This document shows, in pieces, positions 23,222 through 35,083 of a stretch of 64,000 nucleotides of DNA. The stretch comes from Entomortierella parvispora (taxonomy: Eukaryota; Mortierellomycota; Mortierellomycetes; Mortierellales; Mortierellaceae), in NCBI GenBank assembly GCA_963573315.1, contig OY752141.1:3224001-3288000 (forward strand), given 5' to 3'. A program made the translations under genes and the position numbers. The first letter of the stretch is position 1. Each line of letters opens with the position of its first letter. The notes below the pieces were generated by a model that was given only the letters and a program-made list of their open reading frames with translations, had not been told where the DNA came from and searched no databases.

Positions 23222-23691
23222 TGATGATCAATGAAGTCCAAGTGTCAATGGATTCAAGGTAATGTTAGTCTGATGTTGATGAACTTTGATCGATTTGTCT
23301 GTGGTTGTAGTGAAAGAAGAGAAAGTTGCCTCCCACGGGAAAGTTGTCCGTGGCCATATATTTTTAGTGAAAGCAGGGGAGGCAGCATATTGATGCTTCG
23401 CCAAGCGACTGGGAGGAAGTGTCATGATGCTTCGCCAAGAGACTGGGAAACATGCAGATTTTGTGATTTGCGACGTTGTCCTCCCACTGCCGAAGCTTGT
23501 TCCTACCCCTGGCGGAAAACAGTTCTAGGTACCGCCTCTCCCGGCTTCCTGCTGTCTGAGGGCCTCTCCTTCGCGGATATGGTACTGCGAGCAGCAAATA
23601 CGAAAATCGTGAGCTGCATTCGCAATTGGACCAAAAAGAAAAAAAAAAGCCAGAAGCGACGCGACGATCTTTTATTTTGGCGAGCATGTTC
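23222..23691. promoter_or_regulatory. upstream region of the ion channel gene
   Basis: A 470-bp interval between the channel start and the stop of the F-box gene, both on the minus strand. It should hold the channel promoter and the 3' flank of the F-box gene. An imperfect direct repeat (gatgcttcgccaagcgactggga / gatgcttcgccaagagactggga) occurs near 23391-23446. No gene seen. Confidence 0.45.
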
Positions 23692-25713
23692 CTAGATGAA
23701 TCCACTCGTGAAGTTGCCGAGGACTGGTGGCAATTCGATATCCGGCCGATTATCATACAACCATTGCACGTATTTCGGTACTGGCTCGCCCTGAACGACC
23801 AAGCCAATGACCCGCTCCAGCTTTGGCCATTGTGCGACCATCCACTGGACCTCGCCTAGACCAACCCTTGTCTTCATTCGATCCAGATTTAGCACGCAAA
23901 GATCCTTCAGTCCTTGCAGCTCTCCTAGCCCACTTTTAAGCGAAAATTCCAGGCACGCATGCTGAACCTCTGGATCAATAAACTGAAAGCGACCATCCGG
24001 TAGCGGAAAGTAATTCTCTTCGTCATCCAGATCCTGCTTGTCATGCCCCAGCCACAAGATCTTTAGTCGCGTCAATTCGCCCAGTTGCTTGTAAACGATC
24101 CGTTGTAAATCAAACCCTAGTATCGTGCCGTCGTGTAATGGTCCAATGAGTGGTTGTGAATACTGGTCCATCTTTTGATCCGGTCGTGCAAATCCAGTAA
24201 TTTCGAGTTTTAGCTCCTCCAGTTTGTGGCAGACCCAAGGCGAGTCAACCATCTCCCTCGCATCCAGGTAAACTGTGCTTGTGAATTGTAGTCCGTTGGA
24301 GGTCATGGCTCTAAATATCCTCAAATTCGGACATGAGCTCAGTACCGCCTGGATATCCTCGCTTGCAAAGCCATCGCACTCTTCCAAGACCAGACTCTCC
24401 AATGTCGACGAGTGTTTGAGGAGTGCCTCAGTGGAAAGTGGTCCCAGTCCGTGAAAGAAGGAGAGGGACAGACTCTTCCAACCAGCGCTTGCACGGATAA
24501 CTTCTGCAACCTTGACATCCTCCTGAGGTCGAGCCGTCATGCACTGAAGCGCCAATTCATTGATCTGAGGACAGGACGAGCGCAGGGCCGACGCCAGTTG
24601 TTCCATGGCCGTGTCTGTGAAGATGTCGACCCAGATCGTGCTTAATTGAGAGCACTTTCGCAGCAGCGGTAGCCAAATAAGGTTGCCCGGTCCGCTCAAA
24701 TCGCCTCTGATCGCCAGCTTCCGTAGACCCATCGGCCGTGCAGTCAAATCGCCTTGACTGTCGCCATCGACAGCCATCGCCATCGATTCTTGGATCGGAC
24801 CCTGATCGCCTCCTGCTGTTGAATGTGTGCTGCCGCCCTGTTCATCTCCTCCCAGAGTTCCAGAGTCAACCTCGGCTCTGCTTCCAAACGAAATGGATAA
24901 AAGTAGCTCTTCCAGGTTGGGAGGACAATGGTCCAGCAGGTATTGAATGGACGACGCCTTGAGCGGACAAAAGTGTAGGTTGGTCAGCTCCAATTTCTTC
25001 AAGCTGGCAAGAGCAGTTGTGTCTGTGCCTGTGGTGGTGGGGGAGAGCTTGCTCGCTATCCGACGGATCAGCTGGTCGCGGTCAAAGGGAAACCCAACCA
25101 TGGTAAAAGTCTGTAGCCGCGGGCATTTTTCCAGGATGGACATTAAAACCTCCTCGTCGCCTTCAAAGAGACCCAGGACTTTCCTGGCCCTGATGTTTGT
25201 GTTCCTTGAGATCATCATGTCAATGTCTTCCAGCTCCAGGTCCTGTTCCATGCTCGAACTTTGGTTCGTGTCCTCGGGGGAAGTGGTGGGGGCCAATTGC
25301 TTTTTCAGAGCTGATATTCCTTGGGGCGCCTCTGGGTCGGGAAAGCGGCAGGTCCTTGGGAATTCAAGCACCGTCAGGTTTCGGCAATCAACGTCCGGTC
25401 TGAGAAGCGGGTGCAGCATACCGAAGAAGAGCGTTCTGAAGCAGCGGATGTGGTGGCTATAGCGGACAAGGGCCTTTTGGGTGGCCGAGGACTTGAAGCG
25501 GTGAAACTGGTGTTTGGTCATTATGGAAATGGAGGACCAGAGCACGGGGATGCACTGGGCATGGAGTGCTTTGCAGAGGGTGAGGCATTGGAAGAGATCA
25601 TGAGGCGAGAGGAGAGCAAAGATGGGCTGCAGCAGCTCTGGAATCTCAAAGACTGGCGGCTGTCTATGGTTGCGTTGGGAGAGGGGACCAGACAGGGGAT
25701 GGGTGTAGGTCAT
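23692..25713 (-). CDS. F-box/leucine-rich repeat protein
   Basis: Single exon, 673 residues from the ATG at 25713. An F-box-like motif lies near residues 20-60 (FEIPELLQPIFALLSPHDL, then CLTLCKALHAQCIPVLW). The rest consists of degenerate leucine-rich repeats interrupted by acidic and Ser/Thr-rich insertions near 160-190 and 285-320. F-box proteins recruit substrates to SCF ubiquitin ligases via Skp1, and the repeats would bind the substrate; this is family knowledge. The C-terminal part carries PWVCHKLEELKLEITGF and later WMVAQWPKLE, which recur in the second F-box gene of this window. The frame stays open far upstream only because it runs through the (GA)n microsatellite, so I reject longer forms. 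It is divergent from the DUF202 gene. Confidence 0.85.
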   Translation of the reverse strand: MTYTHPLSGPLSQRNHRQPPVFEIPELLQPIFALLSPHDLFQCLTLCKALHAQCIPVLWSSISIMTKHQFHRFKSSATQKALVRYSHHIRCFRTLFFGMLHPLLRPDVDCRNLTVLEFPRTCRFPDPEAPQGISALKKQLAPTTSPEDTNQSSSMEQDLELEDIDMMISRNTNIRARKVLGLFEGDEEVLMSILEKCPRLQTFTMVGFPFDRDQLIRRIASKLSPTTTGTDTTALASLKKLELTNLHFCPLKASSIQYLLDHCPPNLEELLLSISFGSRAEVDSGTLGGDEQGGSTHSTAGGDQGPIQESMAMAVDGDSQGDLTARPMGLRKLAIRGDLSGPGNLIWLPLLRKCSQLSTIWVDIFTDTAMEQLASALRSSCPQINELALQCMTARPQEDVKVAEVIRASAGWKSLSLSFFHGLGPLSTEALLKHSSTLESLVLEECDGFASEDIQAVLSSCPNLRIFRAMTSNGLQFTSTVYLDAREMVDSPWVCHKLEELKLEITGFARPDQKMDQYSQPLIGPLHDGTILGFDLQRIVYKQLGELTRLKILWLGHDKQDLDDEENYFPLPDGRFQFIDPEVQHACLEFSLKSGLGELQGLKDLCVLNLDRMKTRVGLGEVQWMVAQWPKLERVIGLVVQGEPVPKYVQWLYDNRPDIELPPVLGNFTSGFI

Positions 25714-26377
<664 letters not shown>

Positions 26378-27190
26378 ATGCCCGACTCACCCCTGCATCC
26401 CCTCGACCACGGTACTGCCCTCTCTCCACCCGTCCCACCTCCCCTCGGCACCACCGTCTCCTTCCACGGCAACCTCAACGACAGCGTCAAGGACAGGGAC
26501 AGTCTTTGCTCGCCCGACTCACAGCAACCGCACTCCAACACGGGCAGCCAACTCCGTAACCGGCTCGACAGCAAGGCGGCTCTTACTCCTACAACTCCTA
26601 CTTCCTCCGCAGGCATGCCATCACCCCTGCCCACGTCCAATATCAGCAACCTCTCCACAGACACACCGAGGCCTCTCCAACGGCGAGACACTGGTCCAGG
26701 CGGCAGACTTATCGTGCCTGAGAACCCCGAGGCTACCCCTCGCTGGACAACCCGCATCACAACACACATGCAGGCCATCTACGCAAAGTACTCTCCTTCT
26801 CTCACGCTCGAGAACAAGGGTTCTATTGCTCGAGATCACCTTGCCAACGAACGCACATATCTTGCCTGGCTCCGGTCCTCGCTCTCCTTGATCACCGTCG
26901 GAGTCGCCGTCACCCAGCTCTTCAGACTCCAGACCACAAGCGCCAATGAACCGCCATCCAACGAGCTCATCAAGGTCTCAGAGTTGGGGCGGCCCCTCGG
27001 TGGATCCTTCATTGCTCTGGGTATCATGTTTCTCTGGCTGGGTACCTCAAGGTACTTTCACAGTCAGAGCGTGCTGTCCTATGGCCAATTTCCAGCCAGT
27101 CGTGGAAGTGTCATCATTGCAACGGTGACAGTCATGGCTGTCCTTCTTGCGTGCTTCATTATTGTCATCTTACAAGGCAGAACAACGTAA
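26378..27190 (+). CDS. DUF202 family membrane protein (YidH-like)
   Basis: Single exon, 270 residues from the ATG at 26378. Residues 1 to about 135 are Pro/Ser/Thr-rich and probably disordered. The C-terminal half is a DUF202 domain. It opens with the family motif around ARDHLANERTYLAWLRSSL (near 150-168), continues into TM1 (LSLITVGVAVTQLF), has TM2 (SFIALGIMFLWLGTSRYF) and ends with TM3 (VTVMAVLLACFIIVIL). In yeasts and filamentous fungi related proteins include vacuolar transporter-chaperone partners and small plasma-membrane or vacuolar proteins; the function here is unknown. The start codon lies only 35 nt after the microsatellite. Convergent with the small basic gene, 43 bp away. Confidence 0.85.
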   Translation: MPDSPLHPLDHGTALSPPVPPPLGTTVSFHGNLNDSVKDRDSLCSPDSQQPHSNTGSQLRNRLDSKAALTPTTPTSSAGMPSPLPTSNISNLSTDTPRPLQRRDTGPGGRLIVPENPEATPRWTTRITTHMQAIYAKYSPSLTLENKGSIARDHLANERTYLAWLRSSLSLITVGVAVTQLFRLQTTSANEPPSNELIKVSELGRPLGGSFIALGIMFLWLGTSRYFHSQSVLSYGQFPASRGSVIIATVTVMAVLLACFIIVILQGRTT

Positions 27191-27233
27191 ATCCTCAAGG
27201 TGCCTTCTCTTTCCTTAACTTGTACACTATTTT

Positions 27234-27692
27234 TCACTGGATTCCCGCAGCCTGTCTCCAGCTGTCCATTTTTATTTTCTTTTTTTGTTTGCGTTTCCAA
27301 TTGCGATCTTTAGCTCGTTGCTTTGCGGCTTCGACACCCGTCTCCTGGTCCTTGGACTTGTCAGCGGCCTGATCTTTATCATGGTCGCTTGGCACTTTTA
27401 CTGTGCGTATACAATAATCATCGGAGGAGCGTTAATACAACTTGGAGCTGGAAAAACAATAAAAAGATATACCGCTGGTGATGATCCCTTGCTTACCTTT
27501 GGGTATCGTTTGAATTGTTTCCAACGAGATTTTATCCTCAATATTGTTGGAGGCTGGTTCAACTATTGTGGGGTCTATACGAGTTTGTTTGGTGTCTCTA
27601 CCGTCACCCTGCTGCTTGTCCGCCGACTGGTCTGCTTTGCGTTTGGGGGGCTGCTTACGTGCATCGTCTCCATTGCCTTCTTTCGTGGACAT
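27234..27692 (-). CDS. small lysine-rich protein, unknown
   Basis: Two exons (27692-27497 and 27400-27234) joined by a GTAAGC...CAG intron give 120 residues. The reading frame is intact on both sides and the phase matches. Composition is strongly Lys/Gln/Asp-rich with two basic clusters (KQPPKRK near the start, KRKQKKKIK near residue 105), which look like nuclear localisation or nucleic-acid-binding segments. No family recognised. The longest open frame starts at a TTG upstream; the first in-frame ATG is at 27692. An antisense plus-strand frame over the same bases is hydrophobic and is rejected. It fits between the DUF202 gene and CTF18 with which it diverges. Confidence 0.5.
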
Positions 27693-27987
27693 GCCTTTGT
27701 CGGTGGTTTCCAATGAGCAAGGTGGCGGGCAGCATCATTCGAATGACTGTCAAGTTTTCAACCAGAAATGAGGCACGTGACTGCGTGTTTTCATTTTTGA
27801 CGCGTCTTCAGCACACGCCCTGAAGAACAAACACACACACCGTCCTCCGCCCTTTGCATTACTCCATTCTTTGGCCCATTCATTCTCTACTCCTTCAGTC
27901 GACAATCTATCCTTCTTTCCGCGATCGCCTCTCGGGAACAGCTACGCCTAATATTTCTGCAGGCCCCGCCTTCATCTCTTCATTCCC
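27693..27987. promoter_or_regulatory. 295-bp divergent promoter, small basic gene / CTF18
   Basis: Short interval between two divergent starts. The part next to CTF18 is pyrimidine-rich (27830-27960). No specific site is recognised. Confidence 0.4.
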
Positions 27988-30900
27988 ATGACTCAAAACT
28001 GTATGCACTCTTGCTCCTTCTCAATTCTGACCAACTTTTCCAAGAAACTACTACATCACTGACACGAGTCCATACCATTTCATCCATGTAGCGGAATTTC
28101 GGGAGCCGGCCAACTCGTTAGATGTCGCCTTTGGCCAAACGAAAGCCCCCACCCAGCCTAACGGAAGCAATACTGTTCATATCCCACCTCCTTCTCGGAC
28201 ACGGCGGCTGATCATGGATTCGGACGATGATATGGACGACGACGATGACGACGACGGCGATCTCTTGAGTATGCCCATGGGGTCCCAGAAACTTGAACTA
28301 CATATCGACCAAAGTTTTGTTGTCGTACCAGAGTCTACAACTCCTCCAGGGTCTCCTGGACGTTCCTTTACAGGGCTGGACCCCAGCATAATCATGCCTC
28401 CGCCGACCATTATTCCCAAGCCAGCAACAATGACCAACTCTATCGAGAGCGACAATCTCTTTGACCAAGGCGATAGTCTGTTTGGAGATGACTTTATGGC
28501 TCAATTTGGATCCATCGAGGACGAGGAGTTTGAATTGAACCAAAACAAGAAACCCTTGTTTCCTAGACGGATACCTCTCTTGGAATCATCCATAGAGGAA
28601 GAACAAGACGCAGAACAACGGAGTCACGGTCAAAATGACGATCTGGGTCTGGAGCATCTAAGTATCTCTCAGAGCCATCGGACCAAATCTGGCGCACCTC
28701 TTCCCATAGAGACAGTTCGACCCCGACCCACTCACTCGGCAGCATCCAGCACCACCATTGTTTCAGCTGCACTTTCGCGTTTCAATGTACCGAGTCGTTT
28801 GTCTATGGGAGCAGGATCGCTCATGAGTCAGGAGTCAAGCCAGTTGGAAGAGGAACTATTGGAAATGTCTGCCAGGCAACATGATGCGATGTTGGATGAT
28901 ATGATCATGGAAGACGAGCAGATGATGGATGAAGAGGCGGAGCTCCATGACCTCATGGCCATGCAATACGAGGAACAGGAGCGTCAGATGCAAGAGAAAA
29001 ATGATATGGGCAATAAGCGAAAACAGGAATTACAGCGTGAAGAGCCAGCACCCTCGACCACTCCAGCATTTACCACCGTCGAGGAGGTAGACTCATTCCT
29101 GGAGGAATCGTACCTGGTTGGAAGCAACTCACTCTCAAAATCAGTTGAAGCCAGCAAAAAATCACGACTGGAGAGCACTTTTGCATCACGCGAAAAAAAC
29201 ACCACCACTATCGGACAGCCAACGACCAGAACCAGAAGACCTCTGGTACCTGAGGAGCCAAAACATGACTATACGCTGCCCCCCAAAACAGGATCTTTTA
29301 TCCATGCAAAAACAAGTTCTGGAAAGACTCTGTACTTAGCCAAAAAAGTTCGGGTGGATCATGCAAAGGTATATTAGATCACTTTCTGCTCAGTGTGCCT
29401 ATTTCAGCCTCTAGGTAACTGGAAAATTCTCTGGACTAACCATTGATTGATTGTCTTCGTTAGGACGATTTTATGAAGGAGGTCATGTCAACGCCTCAGG
29501 GACGTAAACCATTGCTGAACCAACCTATCCACAGGATGATGGATGATCTGGACGCGGAGATCAGACTTCAAAAGCAAGAAGCCCTCAATCGACTCGAGTA
29601 TGGCGACTATAGCGATGTTGACAATACTGTCGAGGGGTCGTCAGATGCAACTCAGAAGCTGTGGGTTGATAAATATCGTCCAAAGCGGTATACGGATTTG
29701 ATGGGCGATGAGGTAAGGGATTTTCACCACATGAACCAATAGACAGATATCGAGTATCTCACATCGTACGTTCTGCGTATTTGTTAACGCGTTCTAGCGA
29801 GTTAATCGTGAAGTTTTGGGCTGGATCAAGGAGTGGGATCAATGCGTTTTTGGCCGCAAGTACAAGAAACATATCCCCAATCATAAGAAACATGATTTCA
29901 AGGATGTAAGTGGAAAATGATATCAGTCAAAAGGTCAAACTCTCGATGCTTGAACATTGAGACTGACTGAATTTTTCTCGCGAAATTAGTTCCGCAAACC
30001 TGATCCTTTGGGACGACCGGAACGTAAGGTGTTGCTGCTGACTGGACCTCCAGGCTTAGGCAAAACAACCATGGCTCACGTCATTGCAAAGCAAGCTGGA
30101 TACAACGTCATCGAAGTAAATGCAAGTGATGATCGAACAGGATCCGCTGTCAAAGGCAAGATTGAAGCCGCACTGGAAATCCAGTCTATTCTTGGGAGCG
30201 ACAAGCCCAACTTGTTGATCATCGACGAGATTGACGGAGTCTCGTCCAGCGGAGGTGACCAAAGTTTTATTAAGCTACTAGTGGACCTTGCTACTGTCGA
30301 GGCAAGCTCAGAGAAGGAGAAATCGTCTAGCAAGAGGAACAAAAAGTTCACAAAAAAGCCACTTGTGCGACCCATCATCTGTATTTGCAACGACCAGTAA
30401 GTTGAATCGACTAGTGTGTATTGAGCGCACTTTCATTGCAGCCCTGACCACCTTTCGTGCAATAGGTACGCACCTGTGCTACGACCCCTGCGAGTTATTG
30501 CACAAATATACCAGTTCCGAAAGCCCTCGGTCCGGAGCGTAGTAACCAGACTGCAGCAGATTTGTGAGATTGAAAAAGTTCCGAGCGATACCAGAGCCTT
30601 TGGAGTCCTGTTCGAAATGACCGAAGGAGACATGCGATCGTGCCTCAACACTTTGCAGTTTATCAAAAACAAGAGCACCACAGCCGTTCTAAATGCCTCT
30701 TCAGGACCACCCGGCAGCCGTGCTGAAGGACATGGTGAGGGTCTCACGATCGATGCCCTGGGCAAAGCGACAATTGGGCGCAAAGATCAGAGCAAGTCCT
30801 TGTTCTCGGTCTGGGAGGAACTCTTCCAAGCGCCTTATGCACGCAAAGCAAGAAGTTCCCTAAAGGTTATGGAGGAAGGTCGTGATGGGCTTGTTAAAGG

Positions 30901-32183
30901 TAACAAAATTATCCGGCAATCCGTAACGTTGAAAAGCTCAGCCCAGCGTCGTTTTCAGTTTCTAATGTTTGTGGATACCGCTTGCTTGTTTGTTAGATGA
31001 CAACAATACGTACATCAGCAGGATGATCACGATGGTGCAGACGAATGGTGACTATGACAAACTGATGCAAGGATGTTTCGAGAACTATCCAAACATGACT
31101 TTTCACGATACAGCGATGAGCAAGGTGGTAGATAATGGTGAATGGCTTGCATTCTATGACCAGCTCAACACTCGCGTCTCTTCAAATTTCGAATATGAGG
31201 TTGGCGGATACATGGCATACGCGCTCGTGAACTTTCACCGCTTCTTTGCGGGCAGTGTGAGACAAAAGATTGAATACCCACGCAAGGACTATGAGGTAAC
31301 AGTTATGTTGCTCTGGAGGAATTATATTTATCCTAGTGCACAACGGTTGCTAACCCTGTGATGTCATTAGGCGTTCGTGGCGCAAAAAGCGAACGAGAGC
31401 ATTCTTCAGGGCATGGCCCTGAACCTCCCGGCTCGAGTACAGAGACACTTTTGCAAGAACAACTTTGCAACAGAACTGCTCTCACCATTCCTCCGAATCC
31501 TATCCCCATACTTGAGGCCGGTCAACAAGCAATTGATCAAGCCAGAGGAACGCACCATCTTGATGCGTCTTGTCGACGTCATGATTCACTTTCAACTGAC
31601 GTTTGTGCAGGAAAAAACGGAGGATGGACAGTTTGTCTACCGACTGGAGCCTTCGATTGAGAAGTTGGGTGATTTTTCAACCATTGGACTGAAGAATGTG
31701 CTCACGAACCGATATGCCACAAGACAGCTGATTGCACAAGAGGTATTGTTGTCTTCTTGCAGACATGCATGAGAGAATGATTGCGATGCTTACCCTTTTC
31801 CTTGCTCTCCATTTTTTCAGATTGAGGTCGAATTGGTTCGGAAATCAGAGGCGGCCAAGGAGGCTAGAGTGGCTGAGCTGTATGCAAAGAGTGGCCGCCA
31901 GGATCCCCGGTCGCTTGCAAAATCCAGCCTGGATGCCTCGATGACCTCATCGACGGCTATGGATGTTGACCGCGAGAACCTTGAGCGGGAGGCTGTTGAC
32001 TTTTTCGGGCGGACAATCGATACGAAGGAAGGAGGATCGTCATTGTCGACTATGGGCTCGCTGGAGGGATTGCTGATGGTAGACGGAATGCGACCAAAGA
32101 AGAAGACGCGCATTTGGTACAAGTTCAACGAGGGCTTTTCGAACGCGGTCAAGGCCAAGGTGTTTATCCACGAGCTGCTGTGA
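27988..32183 (+). CDS. CTF18: Ctf18, large subunit of the alternative RFC clamp loader
   Basis: Nine exons (27988-28000, 28092-29368, 29464-29712, 29798-29905, 29990-30396, 30466-30899, 30997-31295, 31371-31742, 31821-32183) give 1173 residues with all phases consistent. The first exon codes for only 13 nt. An acidic, disordered N-terminus is followed near residue 500 by LWVDKYRPKRYTDLMGDE, which opens the RFC/AAA+ domain. Walker A is GPPGLGKTT, Walker B is LIIDEID, and the sensor region reads PIICICNDQYAP with the Ctf18-typical LRPLRVIAQIYQF after it. The C-terminal end (KFNEGFSNAV) is the short motif that binds Dcc1-Ctf8. The protein loads PCNA and supports sister-chromatid cohesion and replication checkpoints in the nucleus. 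It is longer than yeast Ctf18 mainly in the N-terminal part. Confidence 0.93.
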
Positions 32184-32787
32184 GGAGCGGGATGAAGTGG
32201 GTGCCCAAGCACGTGTACTATAGAGTGATGATCATGGTGATACGATAAAACAAAAGGGCTCTCTCCATGCTCGAAGTTCACAGGCGAGAACAATGGTTCC
32301 TTGGCATATTGGGCGAATTCCGTCGACTTTTGCGTGCTGTGCAACGGAGGAGACCCGCTGCCTTTGTGGCCAGTCTCCCTTTTCGACTTTCTCTTTTTCC
32401 CTTTTTGTGTTTCCCAGCGCTGTCGCATCCTGTTTATCCTTGTCTTGCATCTATCCTGCATGCATCCCATTCATCCCATTTATCCGTCCATCTACTTCCA
32501 TCCAGCCTTCATTCATCGCCATCGTTCCCATCCCACTCTCCCCCCTTCAGGAACCCAACACATCCCTCTCGCTCTACATTTTCTTTGTCGATTTGCTCAC
32601 ATCTTATTGCAACATAATCCTCTGCGTCATTCATCTCCACATCACGACCTTGTCTCTCTTTCTTCACGACCCTTTGTACCATACCATACACCCACTCACA
32701 CACTCTCTCCTCATATCCCCTCTGCGCCACCTGATCCAGCCTCGCCATCCTATCGTTCCCTGTCCTCACCATCTACATATACCCCTC

Positions 32788-35083
32788 ATGGATTGGCATG
32801 TACTACTTGGAGCAGCAGCCGAGGTATGTATCTGATCGATCCGAACGAGATCGCTCAGCCACGCTCCCGCACAGCCTCAATCCCTCAGACACCCGTGCAT
32901 GAACATTCTCCTTTCGTTCTTGCCCCAGAGCAGCTCTGTGCTCGCCTATTTCTTCTTTAGGATCCATCCACCTCGAATTGATGATCGGAACGTAACCCCC
33001 TTTTTCCCTACTGTTATCTCGTTCTTACCGTTCTACTTCCCATCCGTCTGTGCTGTTAGGCTGAATCTCAGGTCATTACCATTGTGCTGGCCGGTGTCAT
33101 CCTCTCCAGGACCGGCTATCTCTCACAGTCTGCGCAAAAGGTACACTGCACTACTGATGAGGCATCCATGTCCTTTCCCACGCATCCCCTGAGCACGCAA
33201 TTTAGCTGACCTTCTCTCTGTCTCCTTTCTCGGACACGACTCTGTAGGCAATATCACAAGTGAATCTGTACTTTATGACACCGTGTCTCCTTTTCACCAA
33301 GATTGCCTCAACCATCAACTGGGACCAGTTCAAGGCCTTCTGGCCCATTCCCGTCTTCTTTCTCTTCTTCTCCGCGATCTCCTGGGCCGTGTCTAGGTTT
33401 GGAAGCAGACTGCTGGGCTTCTCGTCCGATGAGGAGAAATTTGTTACCGCGTCGGTCCTGTTCTCCAACACCAATTCACTCCCCATGGCCTTGGTCCAGT
33501 CCTTGGCCATGAGTGCTGCAGGATCGCGACTTCTAAGAGACGAACACGACACTAAAGAACTGGCGGCGGCCAGAGGCATCTCGTACATCCTCTTTTACGC
33601 CATCTTTGGTAACCTAGTCCGATGGTCGTATGGATTTACGCTTCTGGTGCCAAAAGACAGGATCGCGCTTCCTGAAGACGATGACACCAGTTTCTCTCCT
33701 CATGGTCAGGAAAGCACACCGGAATCACCCGCCGAGGACACAGTACCAAGAGAAGGCATTTTGATCGACGTGGATGGGAGCGCCTCAAACTCTTTGCCAA
33801 CAGACCACAGAGGCAGTACCATGAGCAGTGCCTCTTCCAGCAGGACACTGCATCATTTCGATCAGGGCCATGAGTCGTACGGGGACTCGGACTCGGACTT
33901 GGATGACGAGATCACGGACGAGGACGATAGGTCGTTCAAAGGATTGGCGCCGTACCGATCAAAGACCAAGGGTCGCGGACCTGGACATTCAACCCATCTG
34001 CATTCGATCTCTCCTTCCATCTCTGGTGGCTTTGACTACCAAACACGCTCGCGACACCGATCGTTTGTGTCCTCGCGTAGACGTTCTGCACGACCATCGC
34101 TCAGGCAAAAGGCAGGAACGGCGATCGAGAGGATCCGTCAGGTATTGACACCACCGCTTTTGACCGCTCTTCTTGCCTTGGTGATCGGCTTGGTCCCTGC
34201 GCTTCATGAACTTTTTATGAGCCCGGACTCGAAGCTGTACACATTTGTCGTCCACCCGATCGAAACTTGTGGTGCTGCAGCAATCCCCATGATTCTGTTG
34301 TGTCTTGGTGCACAGGTCGTGAATTTTGCGTCCTCCTCATCTTCCTCCTCCTTGGACGACGCACATTCATCCTCCACGGGACAAATTAGGCCAGGATTGG
34401 GATCGAGACGGCGGAGCTCGAACAACGCCTCCATTTTCCCTCATGGACAAATGGTTGATCAGGACGAGACGTTGTCGTCCTCTTCAGAGGAGGAAGAGCA
34501 CGACCTTGGCTGGCTGCGCGTCCAGAGTCCTCCTCGGAGAAAACTGGGTCGTGGTCGGCGCCATGGCAACAACCATGCACTCTCTTTGCCACCATTGTCG
34601 ACGTCCTCGTCCTCTTCCACGCTCTTTCAATTAAATGAAGGCCGCCGCGGCAATAATGAGCCGCACGATCAAGATGACAACCACGCGAATTCTCCGCTCT
34701 TGCTGCTCTCATCTGAGAATGGCAGATCTGCAATTCCAGCGACCAAGGATTCTTCCTCGTTGATGTCTACGGGATATCGATTCAAGTTGTTAACGCCGGT
34801 GGGATTCACGCTGATTGCACGTATGGTCCTCGTCCCTGCTATTTGTCTACCCGTCATTTTGTTCTACCCAGGGTCCCTCTCGCCCGTGTTGACCATGGAT
34901 CCTACGTTTCGGTTGACCCTAGTTCTTCTGGTGGCATCACCGACTGCAATCAACATGATTCAATTGTGCCAGATCAAGGAGTTTTTTGAACAACCGATGG
35001 CCGCAGTCCTGTTCTGGAGCTATTGTGTGTTTGGAATCCCGTTCATCTTGGGGTGGTCCATGGTCGGTCTTTGGGCTGCTTGA
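32788..35083 (+). CDS. AEC/PIN-type membrane transporter
   Basis: Three exons (32788-32823, 33060-33140, 33248-35083) give 650 residues. The pattern is that of the auxin efflux carrier family: about five N-terminal membrane helices (from MDWHVLLGAAA through ISYILFYAIFGNLVRWSYG), a long hydrophilic loop (about 160-480, Ser/Asp-rich, interrupted by two or three helices near 320-370), and C-terminal helices ending FGIPFILGWSMVGLWAA. Motifs NLYFMTPCLLFTK and VLFSNTNSLPMALVQ match the fungal ER/plasma-membrane members such as yeast Ecm3/YLR152C. The substrate is unknown in fungi. The first coding exon is 12 codons. A run of 16 C begins 67 nt after the stop. Confidence 0.88.

Noticed and set aside
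27285-27716. 143-codon hydrophobic frame on the plus strand
   Set aside because: It is antisense to the Lys-rich gene; Lys codons read backwards give Phe and Leu, which explains the false membrane-like composition.
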